A stretch of 64,000 nucleotides of DNA from an uncultured Aquimarina sp. (GTDB lineage: Bacteria; Bacteroidota; Bacteroidia; Flavobacteriales; Flavobacteriaceae). The notes below the pieces were generated by a model that worked only from the letters and a program-made list of their open reading frames with translations, searched no databases and had not been told where the DNA came from. The DNA is taken from assembly GCF_947492965.1 (NCBI RefSeq), contig NZ_CANLOZ010000005.1, forward strand, positions 186,001-250,000, written 5' to 3'. Every line of letters begins with the position of its first letter. Position 1 is the stretch's first letter. The position numbers and the translations under genes were made by a program. Below, in pieces: positions 53,256 to 61,675 of this stretch.

Positions 53256-54608
53256 ATGAAGGATTTAAGAAGAGTACTGATCATTGCATTCGGAGTATCT
53301 ATCGCAATAACTATCGTTAACTTATTCGCTAACGGTTTCAATATTGATAGATTCTTAAGCATACAATACTGGATTATCAACTTCTTATATAGTTTCTTTC
53401 TCACGTATATCAACGTGTTATATTTTAGATATATCAATTATAAATTTGAATGGAAAAATAAAGGAATACAACGAATATTAATTGGTGCTGGTGGCTCTAT
53501 AGTAGTAACCATGTTAGGATACTTTATTTGTGAGTTTATTGCAAGTGTTGTAGTACTACAAAGACAAACAACTAATGAGTTTTTAGCAGATCAATCTTTT
53601 GGAGATTATGTATTCCCACTATTGATCACAGCAATTATTTCATTGTTCTTTCATACCATTTACTTTTATAAAGCCTTACAAGAAAAAAAGGTAACCGAAC
53701 AAAAAATAATAGCAGGTACAGCATCAGCAAGATTTGATGCTCTAAAAAATCAATTAGATCCTCACTTTTTGTTTAACAGTCTAAATGTTTTGACATCATT
53801 AATTGATGAAAATCCAAGAATGGCTCAAAAATTTACCACATCGTTATCTAAAGTATATCGATATGTATTAGAACAAAAAGATAAAGAATTAGTAACCGTA
53901 GATGAAGAACTAAAATTTGCAAAAACATATATGACCTTGTTAAAGCTTAGGTTTGAAGACAGCATTATTTTTGAAATGCCCGAAAAAGCTTCTAATCCCG
54001 AGGCCAAAGTTGTTCCCTTGTCTTTGCAGATTTTATTAGAAAACACCATTAAGCATAATGTAGTAATGCCGGATAAACCACTACATATCAAAATTTATGA
54101 AGATGATGGTTTTCTAATTGTAGAAAACAACTTACAAACCAAAGAAGTTATCAAACAAAGCAGCGGTGTAGGTTTAGGAAATGTACAGCAACGATATGGA
54201 TTACTTACCAAAAGAGAGTTTTCTGTATTCAAGACTGAAACAGCTTTCATTGCAAAGCTCCCGATATTAACTAAAAAAATAACATCAATCGATATGACAA
54301 CATCACAAAATATAGCAATCGCAAAAGACCTAAAATATAAAAGAGCTAAAGATCGAGTAAAGAAAATGAAAGAATTCTACGGAAGTTTGGTCGCCTACTG
54401 CATCGTAATTCCGTTCTTGATATTCATCAATTATAAAACCACTGGTTTTGGTCTTCCTTGGTTTATTTTTCCAATGGCAGGTTGGGGATTAGGATTAATC
54501 TTCCATTATACAGAAGCATTTGATCATCACCCAATATTTGGTAAAGATTGGGAAAAAAAGAAAATCAGAAAGTATATGGAAGAATCTAAAAGAGGAGATT
54601 ATGAATAA
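53256..54608 (+). CDS. LytS-like sensor histidine kinase with C-terminal 2TM domain
   Basis: The 450-residue protein has four membrane helices in the first 140 residues, then a LytS/YehU-type kinase (His_kinase family; H motif NQLDPHFLFNSLN with His170, and HATPase residues LLENTIKHNV and GVGLGNVQQRYG). From about 355 to 445 it carries a 2TM domain (KYKRAKDRVKKMKEFY, WFIFPMAGWGLGLIFHY, GKDWEKKKIRKYMEE) that is the same as the small proteins encoded next. The following gene overlaps its end by 8 bases. The response regulator is at 56456. The periplasmic ligand cannot be told. Confidence 0.92.
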   Translation: MKDLRRVLIIAFGVSIAITIVNLFANGFNIDRFLSIQYWIINFLYSFFLTYINVLYFRYINYKFEWKNKGIQRILIGAGGSIVVTMLGYFICEFIASVVVLQRQTTNEFLADQSFGDYVFPLLITAIISLFFHTIYFYKALQEKKVTEQKIIAGTASARFDALKNQLDPHFLFNSLNVLTSLIDENPRMAQKFTTSLSKVYRYVLEQKDKELVTVDEELKFAKTYMTLLKLRFEDSIIFEMPEKASNPEAKVVPLSLQILLENTIKHNVVMPDKPLHIKIYEDDGFLIVENNLQTKEVIKQSSGVGLGNVQQRYGLLTKREFSVFKTETAFIAKLPILTKKITSIDMTTSQNIAIAKDLKYKRAKDRVKKMKEFYGSLVAYCIVIPFLIFINYKTTGFGLPWFIFPMAGWGLGLIFHYTEAFDHHPIFGKDWEKKKIRKYMEESKRGDYE

Positions 54609-54945
54609 GATGGATAAAAGAAAAGCCTACAATCACGCAAAAAAACGCGTAGCCGAAGAAAGAGGATTCTATACACACGCCACAGTATATGTAGTAATGA
54701 ATATTATCATTTTTATTTTTAAGATACAAATAGGCGATTATGTGAATAGTGAAAGATACAACGACTTCCTGCCTTGGAATGTAGTAAGTACTCCAGTGTT
54801 ATGGGGAATAGGATTATTAGGTCACGGATTATGGACATTTAGACATAGAAACGGATTAGGAAAACTTTTTAATCGCTCTATTTTCAGTAAAGAATGGGAA
54901 GAAAAAAAGATTGAAGAGTTTATGAATAAAAACAATGAATTGTAA
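54601..54945 (+). CDS. 2TM domain mini-protein 1
   Basis: The 114-residue protein (start at 54601, which keeps the same lead length before KRxxYxxAKKRV as its paralogues; a further ATG at 54610 is possible) has the family pattern: KKRVAEERGFYTHATVYVVMN, first helix, then WGIGLLGHGLWTFR with the second helix, then SKEWEEKKIEEFM. The C-terminal basic-acidic tail should stay on the same side as the N-terminus. It overlaps the kinase gene by 8 bases, so translation is coupled. Function is unknown. Confidence 0.85.
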   Translation: MNKMDKRKAYNHAKKRVAEERGFYTHATVYVVMNIIIFIFKIQIGDYVNSERYNDFLPWNVVSTPVLWGIGLLGHGLWTFRHRNGLGKLFNRSIFSKEWEEKKIEEFMNKNNEL

Positions 54946-54949
54946 TATC

Positions 54950-55279
54950 ATGGAAACATCAGAATTAAATAAAAGATATGAGTACGCTAAAAAACGAGTA
55001 AAAGAAGAGCGTATATTCTATACACATTTGGGTGTTTACTTGATAATTAATGTAATTATTGCAGCAGTAATTTTACAATTTCAAGAGTATATATATGATG
55101 GATATTTAGTAATTAATTTGATCAGTTCTCCAGTATTATGGGGAGTATTTTTACTTGCACATGGATTATGGGTATTTAGAGATAGAAAATTGAAGAAAAA
55201 TTCATTTACCCCTTCTTTATTTAGTAAGAAATGGGAAGAAAAAAAGATCAAAGAATTAATGGACGATACTAACCAATAA
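54950..55279 (+). CDS. 2TM domain mini-protein 2
   Basis: The 109-residue protein starts at METSELNKRY (54950); an ATG at 54935 is in the tail of the preceding gene. It has the same layout (KKRVKEERIFYTHLGVYLII, SSPVLWGVFLLAHGLWVFRD, KKWEEKKIKELM). The middle segment has an insertion of Gln, Glu and Tyr between the helices that other copies lack. It follows mini-protein 1 by 4 bases. Confidence 0.85.
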   Translation: METSELNKRYEYAKKRVKEERIFYTHLGVYLIINVIIAAVILQFQEYIYDGYLVINLISSPVLWGVFLLAHGLWVFRDRKLKKNSFTPSLFSKKWEEKKIKELMDDTNQ

Positions 55280-55289
55280 AAAAAGAATC

Positions 55290-55604
55290 ATGGAAAATTT
55301 AGAAAAAAGACAGAAATATTTAAACGCAAAAAAACGAGTTGAAGCAGAAAAAGGATTCTACAGCCATTTTACCGCATATGTAATTGTCAATGTTTTCTTG
55401 TTATTCATTAATGCTGATTTTTTAGATAATGGTTTTAGTGACTTCTTTAACTGGAATTTATATATCACTCCGTTTTTCTGGGGTATTGGTTTATTTTTTC
55501 ATTGGGTAAAGGTTTTCAACCCTAACATAATATTTAGCAAACAATGGGAAGAAAGAAAAATCAAAGAAATTTTGGATAAAGAAAAGTTTAATAATTTTCT
55601 ATAA
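55290..55604 (+). CDS. 2TM domain mini-protein 3
   Basis: The 104-residue protein has KKRVEAEKGFYSHFTAYVIV, then ITPFFWGIGLFFHWVKVF and SKQWEERKIKEILDKEKF, the same three-part layout as the other copies. It follows copy 2 by 10 bases. Its C-terminal tail lacks the acidic end found in copies 4 and 5. Confidence 0.85.
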   Translation: MENLEKRQKYLNAKKRVEAEKGFYSHFTAYVIVNVFLLFINADFLDNGFSDFFNWNLYITPFFWGIGLFFHWVKVFNPNIIFSKQWEERKIKEILDKEKFNNFL

Positions 55605-55624
55605 AAATCATAATACTATTCGTC

Positions 55625-55936
55625 ATGAAACCAATAGAAAAAGATAAGAGATATAAAGAAGCTAAAAAAAGAGTTGATGATGAAAGAGGTTTCTATACGC
55701 ACCTTACTTTTTATATTGTCATCAATATCATCATCCTTTTCATCAATACCAACTTTAGCAGTCAGGGATTTAAAAACTGGGCACAATGGCACTTATATGC
55801 TACTCCATTTTTTTGGGGAATAGGATTGCTATTTCATGGACTGAGAGTCTTTAAACGCAATTTTGTGTTTGGAAAAAGCTGGGAACAAAGGAAAATAAAA
55901 GAGCTTATGGACGAAGATGATACACTAGATGTATGA
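55625..55936 (+). CDS. 2TM domain mini-protein 4
   Basis: The 103-residue protein has KKRVDDERGFYTHLTFYIVI, then ATPFFWGIGLLFHGLRVF and GKSWEQRKIKELMDEDD. Close match to copy 3 in the second helix (TPFFWGIGLLFH). It lies 20 bases after copy 3. Confidence 0.85.
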   Translation: MKPIEKDKRYKEAKKRVDDERGFYTHLTFYIVINIIILFINTNFSSQGFKNWAQWHLYATPFFWGIGLLFHGLRVFKRNFVFGKSWEQRKIKELMDEDDTLDV

Positions 55937-55980
55937 TCATTCGATGTAAAATAATACAATAACTAACAAAACAGTAACCA

Positions 55981-56286
55981 ATGAAAGATTTCGAAGAACA
56001 AAAAAGATACGAACGTGCAAAAGAACGCGTAGATGAACTAAAAAAGTTTTATAATAACCTATTTTCATATATCATAATTATAGGATTTCTAGCGGGATTA
56101 AATTATTATCAAAATGAATGGCGCTCCGCTTGGTTTTTATGGGCGGCATTTGGTTGGGGAATCGGTTTAGCATTTCATGCGGTAAAAGCGTATAGAATCA
56201 ATCCGATGTTTGATAAAGATTGGGAAGAGCGAAGAATACGAAAGTATATGGATGAAGAAGATAGAGAAAAGCAACTTTGGGAATAA
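55981..56286 (+). CDS. 2TM domain mini-protein 5
   Basis: The 101-residue protein has KERVDELKKFYNNLFSYIII, then LWAAFGWGIGLAFHAVKAY and DKDWEERRIRKYMDEEDRE. Its second helix and end are closest to the C-terminal domain of the kinase (FPMAGWGLGLIFHYTEAF, GKDWEKKKIRKYMEE). This suggests that the kinase gained its domain from this type of gene, or the reverse. It is the last copy before the response regulator, which starts 169 bases on. Confidence 0.85.
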   Translation: MKDFEEQKRYERAKERVDELKKFYNNLFSYIIIIGFLAGLNYYQNEWRSAWFLWAAFGWGIGLAFHAVKAYRINPMFDKDWEERRIRKYMDEEDREKQLWE

Positions 56287-56455
56287 ATTAGATAATTAGA
56301 TTGAACTACAGAAGCGTGAAATTGGCATATTTAACCTTATCTTTCTTGTTATATTACAATAAATATAGTTAATCAGCTTTTTCAAAAATCAAGTCTAAAT
56401 CACATAAAAAACAATAATCTAATTCACCCAACAATCTAACAATCCAAACTAAAAT

Positions 56456-57211
56456 ATGAATGTACTCATAATAGAAGACGAAAAACCCGCAGCAAGGAGA
56501 CTTAGTCGTATGCTTGATGATCTTGATATTAAAGTAGATACGATGCTGCATTCTGTAAGTGAATCCATAGAATGGTTTAGTAATAATCCACATCCTGATC
56601 TTATTTTTCTAGACATTCAGTTAAGTGATGGTTTGTCTTTCGAGATTTTTGATTCTATTACGATTAAGAGCTCTATTATTTTTACAACTGCTTATGATGA
56701 ATATGCTTTAAAAGCTTTTAAATTAAATAGTATTGATTATTTACTGAAACCTATTGATGATGAAGAATTGGAATCCGCAGTCAAAAAATACAAAGAGCAA
56801 TTACCTACTACTCCGTCACTACAAGTAGATTTTGAGGATATCAAAAAACTTTTGGTAAATCCTATGGATAGAGAATATAAGAAACGGTTTACAGCTCGTG
56901 TAGGTCAACATCTTAAAATATTCTCTGTAGAAGATATCGAATGTTTCTATTCTGAAAATAAAGGAACTTATCTTCATACAAATGAAAATCGGAATTATTT
57001 GATCGACAACACTTTAGAGTCTTTGGAGAGTGAATTGAATCCGAAACAGTTTTATAGGGTAAACCGCAAGTTTTATATCAACATCAATGCAATAAAGGAT
57101 ATTATTTCCTATACGAATTCCAGGTTACAGATAAAGTTACATCATTTTAATGAGCAAGAAATTATAGTGGCAAGAGAACGTGTAAAGGATTTTAAAGATT
57201 GGTTAGAATAA
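56456..57211 (+). CDS. LytTR-family response regulator
   Basis: The 251-residue protein has a receiver domain with Asp53 in LIFLDIQLSDG and a Lys in LLKPID, and a LytTR DNA-binding domain (about 145-250; RFTARVGQHLKIFSVEDI, YLHTNENRNYLIDNTLESLE, QFYRVNRKFYININAI). It is the partner of the LytS-like kinase at 53256. The two are separated by five mini-proteins, all on the same strand. A 169-base gap lies before its start, so it may have its own promoter. It ends 3 bases from the convergent T9SS gene. Confidence 0.93.
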   Translation: MNVLIIEDEKPAARRLSRMLDDLDIKVDTMLHSVSESIEWFSNNPHPDLIFLDIQLSDGLSFEIFDSITIKSSIIFTTAYDEYALKAFKLNSIDYLLKPIDDEELESAVKKYKEQLPTTPSLQVDFEDIKKLLVNPMDREYKKRFTARVGQHLKIFSVEDIECFYSENKGTYLHTNENRNYLIDNTLESLESELNPKQFYRVNRKFYININAIKDIISYTNSRLQIKLHHFNEQEIIVARERVKDFKDWLE

Positions 57212-57214
57212 TTA

Positions 57215-59089
57215 TTACCGAATCAACGAAAAGTGCCCCGTAACACTAGACCTGTCTTGTAAATCTATTCGAAACCAATATTCAGAAGAAGGCATTTGTC
57301 TTCCTAGATACGTACCATTCCAACCTGTGCTGTCAGGAAGCAATTGCTTTAGTAGTTTACCATAGCGATCATAAATATAGATAGAAACTGAGGGAAACTG
57401 CTGTATCCCTTCTATCTGCCATAACTCGTGAAAACCATCATTATTTGGTGTGAAATATTCTGGATATACTAACAATATATATTCCTCTGAATCCGTACCG
57501 CATCCATTTATTTCTCTTACCATTACTTCATATAGGCCACCTTCTAAATTCGTAAACACATTACTACTTTGGTAATTAACACCATCTATAGAATATTCAA
57601 ACTCGCCAGTATTTGCAGTTGTAATAGTAATGGTATCACCACTAGAAGTAATAGCCTCAATGACAGGAGCTTCACTTTCTATAACTACAATAGTCTTCAC
57701 ACTAGAACACATGTTGCTATCCGTAACTGTCACAGTATATGTATCTTCAACATTTACAGTAATATTAGAAGTTGTTTCACCAGTATTCCATAAATACGTT
57801 ACATTAGTAATTCCAGCATCCAATACCACACTTCCTCCTGAACAAAAAGAGGTTTCTTCATCTGTTACTTCTGGAGATTCAAAAAAATCCAAGCTAACGG
57901 CAGTTCGCGTATTAGATATACAAGAGCCCAATTCAGAAATAGCCTCGGCATAATAAGTACCTGAAACATCCGTAACATATGTTGTAGAATTAGCTTGCAA
58001 AAGACTTCCGCCTGCTACACTATCATACCAATTTACCGTAATACCGTTAGGAACATTTACAGAGACTCCCTGATTTTCGTTATCACAATTAATAACATTT
58101 CCATTACTTACAGGTGCAACAGGCTGTGTTATTATATTTACTTCATATGTTTCTGATAAAGCAATACACAATGGATTAATAAGATTTATAGCATCCTCTG
58201 CAACTTTTACTCTATAATAAGTTGTTGTTGACAATGAAGGTGTAGTAAACATATCATTAGTTTCTCCGGGAATATCAGTCCAATTCACATTGTCAGAACT
58301 TTCTTGCCATTGATAAGCATGTGTAGTATAAATAGAAAAATCAGGAGTTGCAGTTAAAGTTACCGAAATCGGAGCGTCACTTTCGCATACATTAATGCTA
58401 GAATTATTTTGCGTATCCGTAACATCGATAAAGTCTCCACATGTTCTAAAAACAATATCATCAATGGCCAAATCGTTTCCACAACCACCATCGCCATTAT
58501 TACTCATTCTTAATACAACAGAAGTTTGACCGGGTAACGTTTGGAATACTAAACCATATTGCTCCCAATTTGGACTTGCCGTAGAAAAAATATCACCAGT
58601 ACTACCTGATGCTAATAAATTCGTACTAGTGATATCCCATATTTGAAAATTTACATTCACTGGAATTCCATTTCCTCCACAACCGCTAGAAGGCAGTAGA
58701 TTTAATAACCAAGCTGAAAATTCATAAGAAGTGTTTTCGCATAATCCTGTTACCAATCTTCTAAAAAATTCTCCTGCATTAAAATCTGCATTTACTATAA
58801 AACATTTCCCATCGGTATCTCCAGGCGTATGATCCTCGGTATCATGCCAATCGAAATATCCCGTAAAACTAGAGATGGTATATGCTCCATCATCTGGCGC
58901 AGTATTTACATATCTATACGTTGTACTACCTGGAGGTAATGCGGGTCCAATAGTCGTTCCTGTTCCAAAAGTTTCATTAAAAATTGGGTCACCAGAATTC
59001 CCATTACAAAAGCCCAATTGCGCCACCAAGGCAAACGGAGAAAACAAGAGTAAAGACAGAACACAAAAAGTGTAATGAGATCGCTTCAT
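57215..59089 (-). CDS. T9SS type B sorting-domain exported protein
   Basis: I take the start at 59089 (MKRSHYTFCVLSLLLFS), giving 624 residues with a signal peptide ending ALVAQ; the longer frame from 59140 lacks a signal. Residues about 40-230 form a jelly-roll-like beta region (YRYVNTAPDDGAYTISSFTG, GGCGNDLAIDDIVFRTCGD). Ig-like repeats follow (about 240-540; SISVTLTATPDFSIYTTHAY type). The last 80 residues form the type B sorting domain (YFTPNNDGFHELWQIEG, IYIYDRYGKLLKQL, YWFRIDLQD). It should be secreted and possibly anchored. No catalytic domain is recognised; adhesin-like is a guess. Confidence 0.88.
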   Translation of the reverse strand: MKRSHYTFCVLSLLLFSPFALVAQLGFCNGNSGDPIFNETFGTGTTIGPALPPGSTTYRYVNTAPDDGAYTISSFTGYFDWHDTEDHTPGDTDGKCFIVNADFNAGEFFRRLVTGLCENTSYEFSAWLLNLLPSSGCGGNGIPVNVNFQIWDITSTNLLASGSTGDIFSTASPNWEQYGLVFQTLPGQTSVVLRMSNNGDGGCGNDLAIDDIVFRTCGDFIDVTDTQNNSSINVCESDAPISVTLTATPDFSIYTTHAYQWQESSDNVNWTDIPGETNDMFTTPSLSTTTYYRVKVAEDAINLINPLCIALSETYEVNIITQPVAPVSNGNVINCDNENQGVSVNVPNGITVNWYDSVAGGSLLQANSTTYVTDVSGTYYAEAISELGSCISNTRTAVSLDFFESPEVTDEETSFCSGGSVVLDAGITNVTYLWNTGETTSNITVNVEDTYTVTVTDSNMCSSVKTIVVIESEAPVIEAITSSGDTITITTANTGEFEYSIDGVNYQSSNVFTNLEGGLYEVMVREINGCGTDSEEYILLVYPEYFTPNNDGFHELWQIEGIQQFPSVSIYIYDRYGKLLKQLLPDSTGWNGTYLGRQMPSSEYWFRIDLQDRSSVTGHFSLIR

Positions 59090-59244
59090 AGTCCGAATAT
59101 AGACTATTACCGTAAATAGACAACTGGTATCCCAGTACAAACTTTAAATTTTTAAGTATTTTGCAACAGAAAGTAAATTATGTTGCAAATTCTAAAAAAG
59201 AATAGCCTCCGATCTACTTTTACATTATTCACAAATCATCTCAA

Positions 59245-60870
59245 ATGACTACTCTATACCTATACACTCTCAATAAGTACGTCTTTCCTATTATAATATT
59301 ATTTCTTTCAATTACTACTCACACTTTTTCTCAAGAAAAAAAGGAATTACAAAAAGCGGTTTCTTTAAGAGACAAAGCTATAGAACTATATAAAATTGAA
59401 AATTATGAAGAAAGTATAACTTCATTTAATCAACTTTTAAACTTAGCCCAGAAACTAAAAAATGATCAGCTAACGTGCACTGGATATATTATGAAGGGCC
59501 ATATAAATCTGAGAAACGGAAAAAATAAAGAAGCCTTAAATAATTATTATAAAGCATTAGATATCATTGAAAAAACTGGAGATCTAAAAGATGAAATCGT
59601 AGTTAACTCTGGACTGATCATAGTTCTTTCTAGAATGAATAAAAATGCCGAAGCACAAAAAATTGCACTTCGATCTTTAAAAGCGATCCCTAAGACCTCA
59701 TATTATAATAAAGAAAATCATCTAAGATTCTTAACTACTTTGATTGATATCTATTTGGATGATGAACAATATGATACTGCATTGACCTATCTAAAGAAAG
59801 GAATTAAGATGAGTCAATCTCTAAAATTAGATGAATTATATGTGGATTTAGTCATTAAAAAAGGAATGATTTTCTATTACCAAAAAAAATATGATACGGC
59901 CTTACGACATCTCTTTGAAGCAAAAGAAATACTGACTAATAAACAAATTAATAATAAATCATTCCCAAAAATAAGGACTGATTATTTTATTGCTAATTGT
60001 TATTATCAAAAACAGTTCTATGATAAAGCAATTGATGTATTAATCAATAGTATTAATTCTTTTGAAGAAACGGATACATACAAACCACCAGCAATAAGAT
60101 CTCATTTATTGCTAGCCAATTGCTATAGTCAAAAACATAATTATAAAAAGGCAATGTTTTGGAATACCAGATATAATAAGCTAAACGAATATTATCTTAA
60201 AGATAAAGATCAAACAATAGATATCATTCACGAAAAAGAAACTACCCAACTAAATGAAGAGATTGTAGCACTAAGAATGACTCAAGCCGAAGAAAAAAAG
60301 GCAAAAAATCGAATATTCTGGATTCTTTTAGTAACAATTATAGCGCTCATCGTAATAATTTTTATCTACCTAAAGAAACAACAATCCAATAAGATTGTAT
60401 TTCAAAACTTAATGCAAGAAATTAATCAATTAGAATCTGTAAACAAACAAACAGAAATTCAAGAACAATCTAAAAAAGAAATTAGTATTGATGACCAAAA
60501 GGTGCAAGAGATCATCAAAGGAATTGAAAAATTAGAGACGCAGGAATATTTTCTAAAATCAGATTGTAATTTGCGAACTATGGCAAAGAAGTTAAAAACA
60601 AATGCCACCTATTTATCACAAACCATCAATCAACACAAAGAGAAAAGTTTTACCGAATATATCAATGATCTTAGAATTACCTATGTTTTAAAGAGATTAC
60701 AGGAGGATTCAAAATTTAGATCCTATGCTATTCAATACATAGCTTCCGAGATTGGATATAAAAGTAGTTACTCTTTGGTAAAGCATTTCAAAGCTAAAAC
60801 AGGAATCAATCCTTCTTACTATATCAAGAGCTTAAATAAGCAAGAAACAACATCAGAAATCAAGGTATAA
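59245..60870 (+). CDS. TPR membrane protein with AraC-type DNA-binding domain
   Basis: The 541-residue protein has a signal or anchor (to about residue 29), tetratricopeptide repeats (about 45-330; YEESITSFNQLLNLAQKL, YDTALTYLKKGIKMSQSL, YDTALRHLFEAKEILTNK), a membrane helix (about 353-372; IFWILLVTIIALIVIIFIYL), and a cytoplasmic AraC helix-turn-helix domain (about 430-530; SDCNLRTMAKKLKTNATYL, IQYIASEIGYKSSYSLVKHF). A transmembrane AraC regulator that reads its signal through the TPR part fits well. The two peptide genes at 61017 and 61391 are next downstream in the same direction. Confidence 0.9.
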   Translation: MTTLYLYTLNKYVFPIIILFLSITTHTFSQEKKELQKAVSLRDKAIELYKIENYEESITSFNQLLNLAQKLKNDQLTCTGYIMKGHINLRNGKNKEALNNYYKALDIIEKTGDLKDEIVVNSGLIIVLSRMNKNAEAQKIALRSLKAIPKTSYYNKENHLRFLTTLIDIYLDDEQYDTALTYLKKGIKMSQSLKLDELYVDLVIKKGMIFYYQKKYDTALRHLFEAKEILTNKQINNKSFPKIRTDYFIANCYYQKQFYDKAIDVLINSINSFEETDTYKPPAIRSHLLLANCYSQKHNYKKAMFWNTRYNKLNEYYLKDKDQTIDIIHEKETTQLNEEIVALRMTQAEEKKAKNRIFWILLVTIIALIVIIFIYLKKQQSNKIVFQNLMQEINQLESVNKQTEIQEQSKKEISIDDQKVQEIIKGIEKLETQEYFLKSDCNLRTMAKKLKTNATYLSQTINQHKEKSFTEYINDLRITYVLKRLQEDSKFRSYAIQYIASEIGYKSSYSLVKHFKAKTGINPSYYIKSLNKQETTSEIKV

Positions 60871-61016
60871 ATGATCGCTATTTTAAACAATTTAGCCATA
60901 TAAGATTACCATAGATACTTTAAACCAAATATATTTCTCTCGAAATACATTTATTTCCAGATAAGAATATCTCAAAATGAAAGGGATACTATACTAACAA
61001 TCAAACAATTTGAATA

Positions 61017-61187
61017 ATGAAAAACAACAAAACACAAAAGATCTCTTTAAAAAAGCTAACAATAGCAAGGATTAACATCAATGCTATGAGAAAAATTGAA
61101 GGTGGATCTAGTGGGATTACACTCCCAACGGAAGTTATCAATGTAGATGGAGAACCATGGAATATTTGTGCTTTTGGTATTAAATAG
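61017..61187 (+). CDS. Double-glycine-leader peptide precursor, lanthipeptide-type leader (56 aa)
   Basis: The frame reads ATG at 61017 to TAG at 61185-61187, 56 residues. The leader (MKNNKTQKISLKKLTIARIN, then AMRKIEGG) has the LxLKKLTIAxxN pattern of class I lanthipeptide-like leaders in Bacteroidetes and ends Gly-Gly at 29-30. The 26-residue core (SSGITLPTEVIN ... CAFGIK) has one cysteine and several Ser/Thr. No lanthipeptide dehydratase or cyclase is in the window. It starts 146 bases after the AraC/TPR regulator and ends before a strong terminator. Confidence 0.75.
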   Translation: MKNNKTQKISLKKLTIARININAMRKIEGGSSGITLPTEVINVDGEPWNICAFGIK

Positions 61188-61204
61188 AACTATATTTTCA
61201 ATTA

Positions 61205-61238
61205 TAAAAAGCCTGCAAAAATTTGCAGGTTTTTTTTA
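61205..61238 (+). terminator. Terminator after the 56-aa peptide, with an adjacent hairpin
   Basis: CCTGCA (61212-61217) pairs with TGCAGG (61224-61229), and flanking A and T runs extend it; eight T's follow. Directly after it (61241-61260) lies a second perfect hairpin, GCTATTTT-GTTT-AAAATAGC. Confidence 0.85.
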
Positions 61239-61390
61239 TGGCTATTTTGTTTAAAATAGCGAATACTTGTTTTTTAACAGGTTGATCACTTATTACTTTG
61301 GTATCCGAATCAAAATAGCTTTCTGGCTTCATTTTGATAAGGGGTAACCGAAAACCTTAGCAACAGAGTAGGTATCTAAAACATATAATC

Positions 61391-61576
61391 ATGCTTAAAA
61401 ATCTTTTAAACACTACAGGAGTAACAACACTAAAAAAAGAAGAACAAAAAACCATTAATGGAGGGAATACGGGTATGCAATGTCGCAGTCATTCAGATTG
61501 TAGTGCCCTAAACGGCATCCCTGGATTCGAATATGAAGAATTCTTCTGTCATTGGGGATATTGCCAGATTATGTAA
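61391..61576 (+). CDS. Double-glycine-leader Cys-rich peptide precursor (61 aa)
   Basis: The 61-residue precursor has a leader (MLKNLLNTTGVTTLKKEEQK, then TINGG) of 25 residues, the same length and pattern as that at 15890. The 36-residue core (NTGMQCRSHSDCSALN ... CHWGYCQIM) has four cysteines in the order C-x5-C ... C-x4-C, which could form two disulfides. It is separated from the 56-residue peptide by a terminator, so it has its own promoter in 61261-61390. A strong bidirectional terminator follows. No transporter or maturase is in the window. Confidence 0.78.
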   Translation: MLKNLLNTTGVTTLKKEEQKTINGGNTGMQCRSHSDCSALNGIPGFEYEEFFCHWGYCQIM

Positions 61577-61603
61577 TAACTTATTATTTTATAAGTCCAA
61601 TAA

Positions 61604-61638
61604 AAAACCCCAAAAGACAACTCATCTTTTGGGGTTTT
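61604..61638. terminator. Bidirectional terminator
   Basis: AAAACCCCAAAAGA (61604-61617) pairs perfectly with TCTTTTGGGGTTTT (61625-61638) around a 7-base loop. It serves the 61-residue peptide (stop at 61576) and the convergent beta-propeller gene (stop at 61676). Confidence 0.9.
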
Positions 61639-61675
61639 AGGAAAAATAATAATTACTAAAACAAACAATTAATTT

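Noticed and set aside
54520-54600. N-terminal extension of 2TM mini-protein 1
   Set aside because: These codons lie in the end of the kinase gene in another frame; the paralogues start at the equivalent of 54601.
59090-59140. 17-codon N-terminal extension of the T9SS type B protein
   Set aside because: The downstream Met gives a standard signal peptide, and the extension does not.
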